Program-made: the position numbers and the translations under genes
Shown: one piece after another, positions 15,501-28,230 of the stretch
How positions within the stretch are numbered: position 1 is the stretch's first letter
Layout of the letters: each line of letters starts with the position of its first letter
Origin: Euborellia annulipes
Taxonomy: Eukaryota; Arthropoda; Insecta; Dermaptera; Anisolabididae
Reading direction: 5' to 3'
Assembly: GCA_023213315.1 (NCBI GenBank)
Contig: JAKCPI010011634.1
Span: forward strand, 38,181 to 102,180
Length of the DNA stretch: 64,000 nucleotides
The notes under the pieces: generated by a model
Told to the model about the DNA's origin: nothing
What the model saw: the letters and a program-made list of their open reading frames with translations, nothing else
Databases searched by the model: none

Positions 15501-15935
15501 AAAAAAAAAAAACTTTAACTTTGACACAACATTGATACTGTAAACAAATGAGCTCGACTATTTTCTTTTTTTTAAACAACTATAAATATTTTATTGTAGA
15601 TTTTTTTATGTAAATTTCACAAACTTTAAAAATTTCATTTATAAAATTGAAAATGTAAGGTATAATAAGTATATTAAAGTGGTGATTTATATCATTTTGT
15701 TCAGGTTCGATCTGAAGTAGAATACAAAACAAGTCTTACCTGACTTGATTTTTTGAACAGCTTCATTTGCGCTTAGGATAACAGGCTCTTTTCCTGGAAT
15801 GGGATGAGCGGGTTCTTGACTATAAGTGAAGTAAGTCCTTGGAAGATTGAGACATCGACGAACTTTTGGCCAGGCAAGAGTCGAAATGCGGTTCATCGTA
15901 TTCGACATTGATTGGAACACAACACGATGTGCCAA
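557..15935 (-). CDS. Acetyl-CoA hydrolase / 4-hydroxybutyrate CoA-transferase-like, mitochondrial (5' part; runs off left edge)
   Basis: Three coding exons are visible on the minus strand: 15740-15935, 3858-4010 and 557-705, in transcription order. The phases fit (a split GGT glycine codon, then a split AAT), giving about 166 residues. The first 40 residues are rich in Arg and Ser with almost no acidic residues, which suggests a mitochondrial presequence. Exon 2 carries DTVFVHGAAATPIELV and exon 3 carries IFRSISFFMGANVRKA and PDVALIQ, all characteristic of the N-terminal half of the acetyl-CoA hydrolase/transferase family, which moves CoA between acyl groups such as acetate and 4-hydroxybutyrate. 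Family members are about 430-480 aa, so the C-terminal half, with the catalytic glutamate, lies beyond position 1. Intron 1 is about 11.7 kb and intron 2 about 3.2 kb. An in-frame ATG ten codons downstream (MSNTM) is an alternative start. The exact substrate cannot be decided from this half. Confidence 0.88.
1142..1297 (+). mobile_element. Copia-type LTR remnant
   Basis: The segment starts TGTTGAATATTATG and ends near CTCTGCA, just before GGTTATGGGC at 1301, which resembles the primer-binding site of Copia elements (initiator-tRNA-Met type). A gag-like reading frame follows directly. The TG...CA boundaries, the PBS and gag in this order support a 5' LTR. At about 156 bp it is short for Copia, so it may be truncated or degenerate. 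Confidence 0.5.
1305..1445 (+). pseudogene. Copia-type gag N-terminal fragment
   Basis: A 46-codon frame opens in the PBS region and contains MNYRIEPLSKNNYDTWKLQ followed by AEAILIKNEL. This matches the conserved start of Copia-type gag proteins (a basic-hydrophobic segment, then NYDTWK and a helix ending LIKNEL). It stops at a TAG after about 46 residues. No protease, integrase or reverse transcriptase is recognisable downstream, so this is a dead 5' remnant sitting in an intron. Confidence 0.6.
2061..2416. mobile_element. hAT-like MITE (CAGTGCTTCTTAAA ends)
   Basis: Terminal inverted repeats CAGTGCTTCTTAAAGT and AAGTTTAAGAAGCACTG bound 356 bp. The flanks TTCTAGAG and TATTAGAG look like an aged 8-bp target duplication (6 of 8 match). 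Overlapping ORFs of 87-111 codons on both strands inside it have no recognisable domain and are probably chance. Confidence 0.6.
2654..2887. mobile_element. hAT MITE family 1 (CAGGGCCGGATC ends), copy 1
   Basis: 234 bp between CAGGGCCGGATCTAGG and CCTAGTTCCGGCCCTG, flanked by an exact 8-bp duplication TGTATGAA. An 8-bp duplication and CAGGG ends are the hAT signature. The arms contain runs of G and C (GGGGGGCAG, GCCCCCCC). No transposase. A sister copy lies at 36047-36239. Confidence 0.85.
4251..4555 (+). repeat. Dispersed repeat remnant ending GACAGACGGACATTCCGC
   Basis: Begins near ACTAGCCGCTCCGCTCAC and ends near GACAGACGGACATTCCGC then a short AT-rich tail. A diverged related 3' end is seen near 46490-46590, which shares the order CGTCCTCT, AAAGTTAGTCAAACAG and a terminal AT-rich stretch. 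The class is not clear from sequence alone. Confidence 0.35.
5480..5672 (+). mobile_element. SINE-C (tRNA-derived), copy 1
   Basis: Head with A-box-like and B-box-like segments (GGTCAGTGGAAGAG and AGGGTTCTCATCCC), body ending TAAATGGCCTTCGATGGCG and AAAAGACC, then a poly-A tail. The same body occurs at 51832-51990 (plus) and, inverted, at 46633, 48603 and 50247. A SINE-B is inserted shortly after its tail. Confidence 0.6.
5700..5953 (-). mobile_element. SINE-B, copy 1
   Basis: Flanked by a 15-bp target duplication AAGAAAAATTATTTT (5685-5699 and 5954-5968). On the minus strand it begins GCTCAGGGACCCACATCTTG, continues through CGACCACGAGCTGCC, and ends in a GA-rich tail. It has no poly-A tail and no clear tRNA B box, so the head is of unknown origin. 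The orientation is inferred from the A/G-rich end. Confidence 0.7.
6985..7206. mobile_element. hAT-like MITE (CAATGGCACAACTAGGATTT ends)
   Basis: Ends CAATGGCACAACTAGGATTT and AAATCCTGGTTGCACCACTG are imperfect inverted repeats about 222 bp apart. No 8-bp duplication is recognisable (GACGTAAG against GCCTATAT), so it is old or its borders are misplaced. A single related end (CAGTAGCGAAACCAGGATTT) lies near 60523. Confidence 0.45.
7788..7837 (-). repeat. Repeat-D terminal hairpin, short copy
   Basis: CTTTCTCTTACCCTGTATAT and ATATACAGAGAGAAAGTATT form an AT-rich hairpin. It matches the terminal hairpin of repeat D in inverted orientation. Confidence 0.45.
9676..9965. repeat. Fold-back repeat with GACCGAAACGTC core, copy 1
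   Basis: Two arms of roughly 110 bp. The left arm runs AAATTTGGTAGAAAAAATG to GACGTTTCGGTC and the right runs GACCGAAACGTC to TTACCAAATTT, with shared TTTTTATTTCAATTTATTA between. The core CTGAAGAT-GGT...ACC-CGAAACGTC is at 9870-9901 and its inverse is in the left arm. No ORF is present. Confidence 0.75.
9975..10150 (+). mobile_element. SINE-B, copy 2 (direct orientation)
   Basis: Starts near CAGGGGCTCACTTCTAGTGA, passes GTACGTGGATGGAGACCACG and ends near CGACCCCACATAGAG. It is diverged from the other copies and abuts the right arm of a fold-back repeat. Confidence 0.6.
10908..11085 (+). mobile_element. SINE-C, diverged copy
   Basis: CCTGTGGCTCAGGACTAATG, then TTTCGCCCAAACGAG, then AATTTAATTGGCTATCATTG and GGAAATAAATAAGGAAGGG follow the SINE-C order. 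The head is strongly diverged. Confidence 0.4.
11653..12268. mobile_element. Non-coding element with about 26-bp inverted ends
   Basis: GCTCTAACAGACAGAACGGA at the left is matched inverted by TTCGGTTCTGTCTGTTAGAGC at the right, about 616 bp apart. Both subterminal regions share CACACAGG..GCG and AAACGCTTT blocks. I see no convincing target duplication and no transposase. Confidence 0.5.
12460..12702 (+). mobile_element. SINE-A (tRNA-derived), full copy
   Basis: The A box TGGCGTAGTAGG matches the pol III consensus and the B box GGTTCGGACCC nearly does. The body contains AAGCCATTTGGATACC, an imperfect inverted TGGCTTAAATAG, then AGTTATCGTCTAAAGTCTTA, AGTTGCCGAAAAGACTGTG and a poly-A tail. AAGTATTTTTTT occurs on both sides as a probable target duplication. 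It is the clearest of about seven copies in the window. Confidence 0.75.
14071..14307 (-). mobile_element. SINE-B, copy 3
   Basis: Flanked by an exact 14-bp duplication TTTGAATCCGGAAC (14057-14070 and 14308-14321). The CTTCTTCTTCTTCTG stretch at the left is the A/G-rich 3' tail on the minus strand. The GC-rich head (CACAAGATGTGGGCCCCTGAG) is at the right. Confidence 0.75.
15290..15475. mobile_element. Degenerate TA-type MITE related to 36259-36465
   Basis: CATTGTTTTTATAAAAGAAG and AACAATGAAATAATCAA, with a GCACGGGTGAACTTTAAACT end, follow the same order as the intact copy in the Rab32 intron. The ends are decayed. Confidence 0.4.
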
Positions 15936-16519
15936 AATAAATGTTTAGTCAAGGGAAAAAATTTCAAGACGAGCTCCGAAAGAGAACCGAGCAGTTGAAA
16001 ATGACTACTGACGTGATTAGGCGACCGGTTGTAAATGTATGCACAGAATTGAGAGAGAGGGGAAAAGCAGGGACAGGAAGGCACGACGAACACGTCAAAC
16101 CCAAACACAAGTAAAACGCAAACGCCATTTATTCTGCCCGGGCATTTGAAAACGCCTACTCAACTTTCTCCTAATTCTTTTTAAAACATTGATTTCTTAT
16201 TTTTAATTTTTTATATTTCTAACACATTTTTTGTTTAAATATTTTCCTCACAGTTCAAATCATTTAAATAAATTATTATTGAACGCTTCTATTGATCAGT
16301 CAAAATACATATAATTTTCTGAGTATATCTTCGGGAATCGGAAAATTATTTAAAAATAGGATTTTTTTTTCAAATAAACTTTGGTAAAATAAAATTATGG
16401 TAATTTGATTTGTGTCTATAAACTATGATTGAAGAATCACTATCTATAGGCTAACGTCCATTTACCGCCCCCTCTATAGTTCATGTTTCCTTAATATTAT
16501 ACATTTGTTTTATTCAATA

Positions 16520-16744
16520 ACTTCTTCTTTCTTCGCCTTAAATCCCGGGGTGCGGGGTCGGCGGTTCATGAGTTTTTGCGACCGGGAAGGACAAGAATAG
16601 GCAGGCCCATCGCACGGTCTGACGCCTGTTAAAAATATAGAAGGGAAGAGACTGACATGGAAAGAACAGAAGTACTGTCAGTCCCAGCTAGGGCAGCTCG
16701 TGGTCGCCATCCACGTACCCACAAGATGTGGGCCCCTGAGCTAG
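16520..16744 (-). mobile_element. SINE-B, copy 4
   Basis: Flanked by a 15-bp duplication TTGTTTTATTCAATA / TTGTTTTATACAATA (one mismatch; 16505-16519 and 16745-16759). Same head and tail as the other SINE-B copies. Confidence 0.75.
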
Positions 16745-17615
16745 TTGTTTTATACAATATATGTATTCTTAAATTCATACAGGAAATAATATTAACGTCC
16801 GAAATACTTCATTTTAACTTTTGAATAAATTGCCAATCTGCCGCTCCTGAATTTGTTGCCGCTCTAGGCTGCAACCTTTTTACCCTTTTTAGAAATTCAG
16901 CCCTGCTAAAGCTCTAGATATTTAGGATTTCAGGGGGCTTGCAGCCCCCCACCCAAATGTTAAAACAATGTCCCTGGTTGTAAAGCGTGATTAGGATACC
17001 GGTTGATGGTAAAACAAAAAAGTTGAGCTAAGAATATCTCTGTAGATTTTTTTTATTTGGACTTTGTTATATTAAATATTAATTTAAAAAGAATACAATT
17101 TTTCTTCCAATAAATTTTATATTTCACCATCGCAACGCTCTCTCCCGGCCCTTTACAAAACTCACCTATTCCCCTATCAGCCGCCCACTTTACAATTGGG
17201 CAGAGGGGGGGGAGAAGATGGGGAATTGCAATTAATATTTTGGATTACAAATGTTAAAATAAAGATATATTCTAATTAATTCCCAATTTAATAATAAATA
17301 TAAAAGCTGTACTAGAATATTTGAAAAATCAAATACAAATAAAATATTAATAATTTGACTAGTCAATTGACATAAATTGAATCATGTGATTGGAAGTGAC
17401 ACTTGTCATTGCATAACATTCAAAATAGTCAATTCTTGGTCAATTGGACTTTTAATAAGAAGAAAAAAAGTACAATTTAAAATTAATTGGATTGTAAATA
17501 TTTTATCTTTTTTTTTACAAATTTATTATTATTTTTTAATTTAAAATAAGCTTGAAATATAGTTTTAAAGATATTTAATTTGTTAAGTATCGATCCATTA
17601 ACTGACTAGAGTTGT

Positions 17616-17633
17616 CTCACGTGACAGCACGTG
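17616..17633 (+). promoter_or_regulatory. Tandem E-boxes (CLEAR-like) upstream of V-ATPase B
   Basis: CTCACGTGAC (17616-17625) matches the CLEAR element GTCACGTGAC at 9 of 10 bases. A second CACGTG follows at 17628-17633, ten bases from the first. Both lie 55-72 bp upstream of the start codon. CLEAR sites bind MITF/TFEB-family bHLH factors and are known upstream of V-ATPase subunit genes in animals. Function here is inferred from sequence and position. Confidence 0.6.
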
Positions 17634-17687
17634 AGCAGTCAAGTGAGTTGGGCTCTGGACGTCTTTGCTCTCAATTCTTCATCAAAA

Positions 17688-21859
<4,172 letters not shown>

Positions 21860-22759
21860 ATATGCTCAAATTATTTATTCCATTATTAAAATTAGCTATT
21901 TAATAATGGATTTTTATTTTGCCCCACAAATTTTCCTTCATATTCTTTTTGCCTTATTTTTAAACAATATCCATTTCATGTTTATAACCATAATATCCAA
22001 TTGTTTTTTGTAAATAGAATATTCTTTACGGGGCAAATGTAAAGCTCATATTAATTGATGTATATAAAATTAAAATTGTTATCTTGTTTGTTATCTATAA
22101 AGAAAAGAATTGAAATTAAATATTCTTAAAGAATCAATTAATTACTTTTTTGGAATGTAAATTAGAATATATCTTCAGCTTGTGAATAGATTACATTCCA
22201 GTATATCATTAGCAAAAAAAAATAGAATTGATTAGAAACTCTTTGTGTATTATAATTTTGATTAATTCCAAAATGTCAACCATCCAAGTTGATTTGTATT
22301 GTTATTTTATTTGGATTTACCTTTCCAGTATTTTAATATTTTATTTAGTCGGTGAATTTAGAATATGGAATTGTATAAATTGTATCTACAAAATACAATA
22401 TAATTACACATATACGTATATATATATATATATATACTTATAAACAATATTTCTTTTTTAGTTTAAACAAATGTTAATAATATTCCATAAGTTCTCTTCC
22501 ATTTGTCCCAAATCATATATAAATTTAACAAAATAGCTAAGTTACCAACTCTTGGCCTAGAGGTTAGAATAATTGTAAGTAGATATAAAAAGGTGATTAA
22601 GAAATTAATTAGTAAATCAAAAATATGTCGTTTTAATTTGCTTACCTTTCTTCTACATACAAATTTGATGAAACGTTGAAAGGTTGTCTCTGATATTACT
22701 AAAGAAGAAAGTGTATTTCTTTTCTTGATATAATGAATGAAACAGTTAATTATATTAAA
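21860..22759. other. Convergent intergenic region with (TA)n tract
   Basis: About 900 bp between the V-ATPase B stop and the stop of the next, oppositely oriented gene. It must hold both 3' UTRs. AT-rich, with a TA dinucleotide tract near 22417-22437. No gene or transposon was recognised. Confidence 0.55.
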
Positions 22760-25700
22760 TCATTTATTATTTCCTTTATAAATCTCCGGCTTAGAATCTA
22801 ATTGAGTAACAGTATCCATAAGTGCTTCAATTTTATATAAATCATGCTGATCTTGGATGAGTGATTTCAAATATGGTATTATATAATATAAATTGATTAA
22901 ATTTTTTGGTTCTCGCCAAAAGTCTTCATTCTCCGTATTTGCTTTGGAAACTCGATAAATTCTTGGAACTCGTTTATCTATTTCCTCTTCTCCTGGTACA
23001 ATATTAGGATAAAAGGAGAAGACGTTAGCAAGGTCTCTGGGTTGCGGATCCTGGATGTTAGTGATATAATTCAAATATTGGTTTGCCATTTTGGCTTCTT
23101 CTGAATATTGTGGAATTCGTGGATCAAAATATGGCAAAATTATATAATAATTTTCATCGGGAGTTGTATCTAAAAATATATTTTTATATAAAAATTATAA
23201 TGTATATTTCAGATATTACTACCTATCTGCAGAATATTATTGGTAAAAGTTAACAGAAAGCAACAAAGTTTTTTTTTTTTTGTTTAAGTTGACGTTTCGA
23301 TCCCTGTAAGGACCGCCTAAAAAACGCCTAGGGTCTGCTTCTCTCCCAAAGCGGAGAAAAATGAAAAAATCCATTCAAATTTTTAATAAAATAATTTTAT
23401 TGAATGAAGTAGATTTTATTGCTGGAATAGATGATGAATAAGTATAAAGAATAGCAGCTAATTTATAATTTATTTCATTATCAAGGCCCACTGACGTTTC
23501 GGTCTTGATCAAGACAGTCAGCAACTGATTAAGAGCTTGTGGGCTAAAATAATTTTAAATATATACACTTACTTTTGAAATTTATTTTTTGCTGAGGTGC
23601 TTTTTGTTTGGGTTGATGCCAACAAACAATTTTAGCGATTCCCTTAATCTCTGAATCTTTAGTTCTCAATTCCCTTAGAAATATAGAAGACATTGGAGAA
23701 ACTGGAGATTCTTGAGATGTAACATGAATTGCTTCCTAATTTAAAATTTTCAAGATTATTAGCAAAAAAAAATATGAAATTAATTATTTTATAATAAAAC
23801 AGAAAGATTACTTTAATAATAACAATGTTGTTTCTATCATTCATAGGTGAGTCTCCTTGATTTGAATTTAGATTATTATTCGTATTTGTGATGATGATGT
23901 TATTGATCTTGTTATTGTTGTTGTTATTATTAGTGTTATTATTATTTTCATTTTGAATTTGGGGTACGGAGGAGTCGCTATAAAAAAAATGATGAATTTA
24001 TTTTAAAATAGAGAAAGGTCTAAGTGATTGAGGAAGGAGGGGGGCAGAGATGAATTAATCAAGTTTATATATCGTCGTTCTAATTAGTAAAGTGCCTAAC
24101 TCCATTTTTGTTTATTTTTCAGGAGAGCCAAAAAACATTTCATTGTCATTGTTAAGGTGCGTACACATCTGCGCTCTGCTCCGCTCGCGAGCAGTTCGCG
24201 GCTCGTGTTCGTTGCTCGTCCCATGTTCGTTGAAGTTATTTATTTTGACGAACCTGCCTCGATCCAAAGAGATGGATCACGGCGAGCATCTCAAAACAAC
24301 GAACATGGTGCTCGCGAGCGGAGCAGAGCGCAGATGTGTACCCACCTTTAGAGCCACCTGTTAACACTTTTCGTGCGGCAACTTTTCGAACGGAAAAATT
24401 TGAATTAAGCTCTTTCCCAGTTCAGGACATAAGAAGAATGATATTTTTCAACAGAAAATACAAAAAAATGATTTTCGAAAAAAAGTGAAGTTGGACACTT
24501 TTCTACTGAGAGCGTCGATATATATATCCTTCTCCATTCAATATCTATATATCAATATTCAATCACCTGGTCATTTTGTCCTCTTTTCTTTCATATAATT
24601 CATCATCACTTCTAGAAAATTTAATTGGAGATTCTGCACGGTTGACCGTTTCAACCCTTTTTTTGGTAAGCATTGTTTGACACCCCCTGAAAAAAAATAG
24701 AAAAAGTAAAAATCATGTTGTTAGGTTTTTAGTTCATTCAATATTTTATATAAATCATAGTGATAGTTAAGATTAAATAGATGTTACCTATTGGTTTGTT
24801 CTAAAAGTAAAGAAGGGCATAAATTTCGGATGCGAAAATTGGTTTGAATTAATTTATCCAAGTTTCTTTTCAGATCTTTGCCTTTATTCAATGAATTGTT
24901 CCGATTCGGTTTATCCTTAAAAAAATATTATATTTAAATAGAAAAAAAAAATGATAGACTCCATCTTTCTGAATTGAAACTTTTCAAATTTGTATAGAAC
25001 AACTTCTAGTGCCCAATGGCCCTCAGTTAAACGAACAAAATAAAAAAATAAAATTTCGTTTGTTAACTTGAGATTCCATACACAAAAAGACTGAAAATAA
25101 TTTAAAAAAAAATTTTTTCTTCAAATTATTCACTTATTATAATTCACATATAACGTTTATGTTTATTCTTTTCAAATGAACTCACCTTAAAAACCAAAAC
25201 TACCCTTCTAGGCGGTATCCCCCCTGTTGGTGGAATTTCAATTACATGTTGGTTTTCTGGATCTTTTTCATTTTTGTTGTGAGCACTTATTGGATGATTA
25301 CTTTTATTAAATTTTCTATCCTCCATTATTTCTACATATATATCTTTTCTCCCCACTTGTTGGATTTCATTTCTCTAAAATTATTAAAATATATTTTCAC
25401 TTGTTGTTTTCATTATAAAAATTAAATAAATGAAATGGAAAAGCCTGGTGTAGATAGATGAACGATAAATGATAACGCTGGAGGTATTTTCAGGCCAAAT
25501 GATTAGATATTTTTCCTTAAATTTTTTAAGAAAATTGTGAGCCAAAATGATCAAATTTTATTTATTTTTTTTTATATAACGAATTGTGGCTATTATATAA
25601 TTAGATTAATGATATAAAGAGGATGCAACCAATAATAAATAAAAAGCATCTATTTTGTTAACAATATTTAGGAACGTTTCTAAATAGTATTAACAAAATA

Positions 25701-26382
25701 TATGCTTTTTATTTATTATTGGCTGCACCCTCTTTAGATCTGTCCTCGCTCCATTCCCGCACTGCGAGGTCCGCGGACCTCACTCTTCTCTTTCCCTCCA
25801 ACCCTACCAGAAGAAAAAGGACAGGCCGGCCCGCCGCAGGCCTGTTGGAAAGAGGAAGGAAGAGACAGACATACAAAGAACTGAAGGATTGCCTGTCCCA
25901 GCTAGGGCAGCTCGTGGTCGCCATCCACGTACCCACAAGATGTGGGCCCCTGAGCGAATCCTCTTTATATCATTAATCTAATTTAATTTTTTTTTTTTTT
26001 TTATTCATTTAAAGTCTTTTTTCTGCATCGGAGACCATGTAGACCCCATCCCTATTTATTCCAATTGATTGGACTAGAATTTAATTCGACAATTTTATTA
26101 AAAACTGATTCGGATCGTCCGAACTGCCCGGATCTCCAGATCGGATCGGCAATCCATTATAAAAGATTTTGCCCATCCCTTATCTTGATACATATTTTAT
26201 TTATTTTATAGTATAATAACTGAAAAAATTAAAATTTCCAATATTTTGTTCTAATTTTAAATTTAGAAAGGTACCTTTCTAAAATTTTGACTTCGCTGAT
26301 GTTTTTTGGAGAGAGTGTTGTTCACTCCATCCCCAGCAGTTAGAATTTCTAGATTTTCTCCTGAACCAGCAAAATCCTCCAT
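22760..26382 (-). CDS. Uncharacterised seven-exon protein, 427 aa, Asn-rich centre
   Basis: Minus-strand exons, in order: 26275-26382, 25186-25374, 24788-24915, 24567-24686, 23812-23977, 23573-23735 and 22760-23169. All introns are GT-AG and all phases fit, giving 428 codons including TGA. The start MEDFAGSGENLEIL follows in-frame stops. Residues 1-200 are polar and charged, suggesting disorder, with basic stretches such as KKRVETVNRAESPIKFSR. Exon 5 encodes an Asn-rich tract (NNNNTNNNNNNKINN). The C-terminal 190 residues look folded: KGIAKIVCWHQPKQKAP, YYIILPYFDPRIPQYSEEAK, RDLANVFSFYPNIVPGEEE and NLINLYYIIPYLKSL. There is no signal peptide or membrane span. I do not recognise the family. 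A possible upstream exon near 26480-26516, beginning ATGGCGGCTCAATGG, does not join the frame and may be 5' UTR. Exon structure is strong; function is unknown. Confidence 0.75.
23492..23522 (-). repeat. Solitary GACCGAAACGTC core with perfect stem
   Basis: On the minus strand CTGACT-GTCTTGATCAAGAC-CGAAACGTC: a perfect 14-base palindrome between a CTGA block and CGAAACGTC. It is a variant of the fold-back core, in the intron between exons 6 and 7 of the 427-aa gene and close to 23290, where a second half copy (GACGTTTCGATCCC) lies. Confidence 0.5.
24155..24347. mobile_element. PIF/Harbinger-type MITE, TTA target
   Basis: 193 bp with inverted ends AGGTGCGTACACATCTGCGC and GCGCAGATGTGTACCCACCT, extended by GC-rich arms (CTCCGCTCGCGAGCA / TGCTCGCGAGCGGAG). 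A 3-bp TTA duplication flanks it, as expected for PIF/Harbinger. It is much richer in G and C than its surroundings. The overlapping ORFs are by-products of the arms. Confidence 0.75.
25012..25050 (+). repeat. Short repeat CCCAATGGCC...TTAAACG...AATAAA
   Basis: CCCAATGGCCCTCAGTTAAA followed by CGAACAAAATAAA. Related short copies lie at 14323-14370 and 27008-27045, each ending in an A-rich tail. Probably the 3' end of a SINE or LINE. Confidence 0.4.
25600..25982. mobile_element. Fold-back MITE interrupted by a SINE-B
   Basis: Left arm from ATTAGATTAATGATATAAAG to about 25665; right arm from about 25675 to CATTAATCTAAT at 25982. The arms pair over about 80 bp (for example TAACAAAATAGATGC against TAACAAAATATATGC on opposite strands) around a short loop near GGAACG. 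The right arm is split by the SINE-B at 25737-25959. Confidence 0.8.
25737..25959 (-). mobile_element. SINE-B, copy 5, nested in a fold-back arm
   Basis: Flanked by CCTCTTTA at 25729-25736 and 25960-25967. Removing the insert and one CCTCTTTA restores pairing of the surrounding arm, which proves insertion after the fold-back formed. Same GC-rich head (CACAAGATGTGGGCCCCTGAG) as the other copies. Confidence 0.85.
26003..26090 (-). mobile_element. SINE-C 3' fragment
   Basis: TTTAAAGTCTTTTTTCTGCAT, GACCCCATCCCTATTTATTCC and AATTGATTGGACTAGAATTT are the SINE-C body in inverted orientation. The tRNA-like head is absent. Confidence 0.5.
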
Positions 26383-27214
26383 TCACGCCTAAAGCCGTCG
26401 CCCTGCAACCAAACAACAAAGGCCACTACTAATACCACATATTATTGAAATATTAAATATTTACTTTCTTAATAATCTCAATTTTCCCCTTGAATTTTCC
26501 CTCCATTGAGCCGCCATGTTTTTTCAAATGTCAAATCTTTGGCTTTGTTTATCTTGTCATTTTGCTATCTTTTTTTTTCCTCAGGTGACCTAATAAAGTG
26601 AAATTAATTGTTTTCGTGAGTAATTTAATGATATTTTAAATTTTTATAAGATTTCTAATTCATCTTATAAGAAATACAATTTTCAGTCAAATAAATTCTT
26701 TATTAATTGCTGTCACACAATTGTCACCAATTTTTTAATGTTATAAAAATATTGTCTATATAAAATTCTATCATTATTTATTTTTAAATTTATATAATAC
26801 AATAATTTTGTTTTCCTTTAACCTTCAAAATTGATTAATAATATATTGGTCATATTTATTAAATGTTTTATAATTTTGAATTATTTTTTGAATAATTCTT
26901 TCTAGCTCAATTTTATTATTTAATTTGAATGTTTTGACATCAAATGATATTGAATAAATGCCTTTACATACAAACAATCAATTAATAATGAATAAATAGG
27001 TTAATCAACCCCAATGGCTTAGTTAAACGGTGAAAATAAATAAAAATTCAATTTTCTCTTTGGTTTTTTTATTTTTTGCTTAGTAGGAATATTGAAAAAT
27101 TGATTGATAAATTTCTTCTATTAAAATTTGTATTTTTTTCTCTTTCATAGATTTCTAATCAAGGAAGAAAAGAATTTGTGCATCTGCAGACAGCTCAATC
27201 ATATTTGTTTGTGA

Positions 27215-27451
<237 letters not shown>

Positions 27452-27750
27452 AAAGTCAATACCAAGAATAGCCTAAATTAATAGAAAATTGATTCTATTT
27501 TGTATTTGGAAAAAAAGCTTCAAACTCTGGGAAAACCATTCTCAATGTGAATGTCACCCTGTTGTCTTCTTAGTTAAAATCTTCCGGTGTTTTCAACTTG
27601 GAATTTTTGGTCTGACTAATTTTTATGAAAAACATACCTGACCTCCACCAAGTAAACAATGAAAAAGAAATTGATTAAATATGGCTTCAAAGGGAAATTT
27701 TATCAAGGTAAAAAAAAAAAATTATTGTTTTATGGCTGTGGAGATTTAAA

Positions 27751-27973
27751 CAGGAACTTTGCAGTCAGGAGTTTAAATAAAAAATCTTTTATTAAATTTT
27801 TTATTCGCCGACGTTTCGGCGGCCAATCACGACCTAATCTGGGCAAATATTGTCATGTGTATAATTGACAATATTTACCCTGAAGAAGATCGTGATGGGC
27901 GACCGAAACGTCGGCGAATAAAAAATTTAATAAAATATTTTTTTTATTTATTCTCCTGGCTGCAAAGTTCCTG
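27751..27973. repeat. Fold-back repeat with GACCGAAACGTC core, copy 2
   Basis: Almost perfect 223-bp hairpin with arms of about 108 bp. The ends are CAGGAACTTTGCAGTCAGGAG and CTCCTGGCTGCAAAGTTCCTG, and the inner arms include TTTTTTATTCGCCGACGTTT and its inverse. The core CTGAAGA...GACCGAAACGTC is at 27880-27912. The outer arm sequence is unrelated to that of copy 1. Confidence 0.8.
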
Positions 27974-28230
27974 CGAATCCTGAAAAATAGTTTTTGAAGT
28001 CCTTGTTTCATTTACATTTAATATTAAAAAAATTATTTGATAAAAATTCAAGTATTTTAATTTTTAAAATAATGATCAAGTTTGTATAATTATAGACATT
28101 TAATAAAGGAATAGAAGAAAATCATAATGGAAAAAATCTCAAAGTTTACTTCAGATCAATAGCTTTTTAGGTACTTTTTTTAATTAAAAAAATTACATAT
28201 ATTGTAAGAGTCAATATATTCATATTAAAC

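Larger units (their letters stand above)
4011..15739 (-). other. Intron 1 (11.7 kb) of the CoA-transferase gene
   Basis: Contains a repeat remnant (4251-4555), SINE-C (5480-5672; weaker 10908-11085), SINE-B (5700-5953, 9975-10150, 14071-14307), SINE-A (12460-12702), a hAT-like MITE (6985-7206), a repeat-D terminal hairpin (7788-7837), a fold-back repeat (9676-9965), an inverted-repeat element (11653-12268) and a degenerate TA-MITE (15290-15475). In 7840-9670 and 12710-14050 I saw only AT-rich sequence and isolated MITE ends, for example CAGTTTGGAAACCACTG near 13636. Confidence 0.6.
15936..17687. other. Divergent intergenic region, CoA-transferase / V-ATPase B
   Basis: 1.75 kb between the two start codons, so it holds both promoters. 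It carries a SINE-B (16520-16744), an inverted MITE end near 16855-16912 and, at 17616-17633, two CACGTG E-boxes close to the V-ATPase start. No other gene was seen. Confidence 0.6.
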
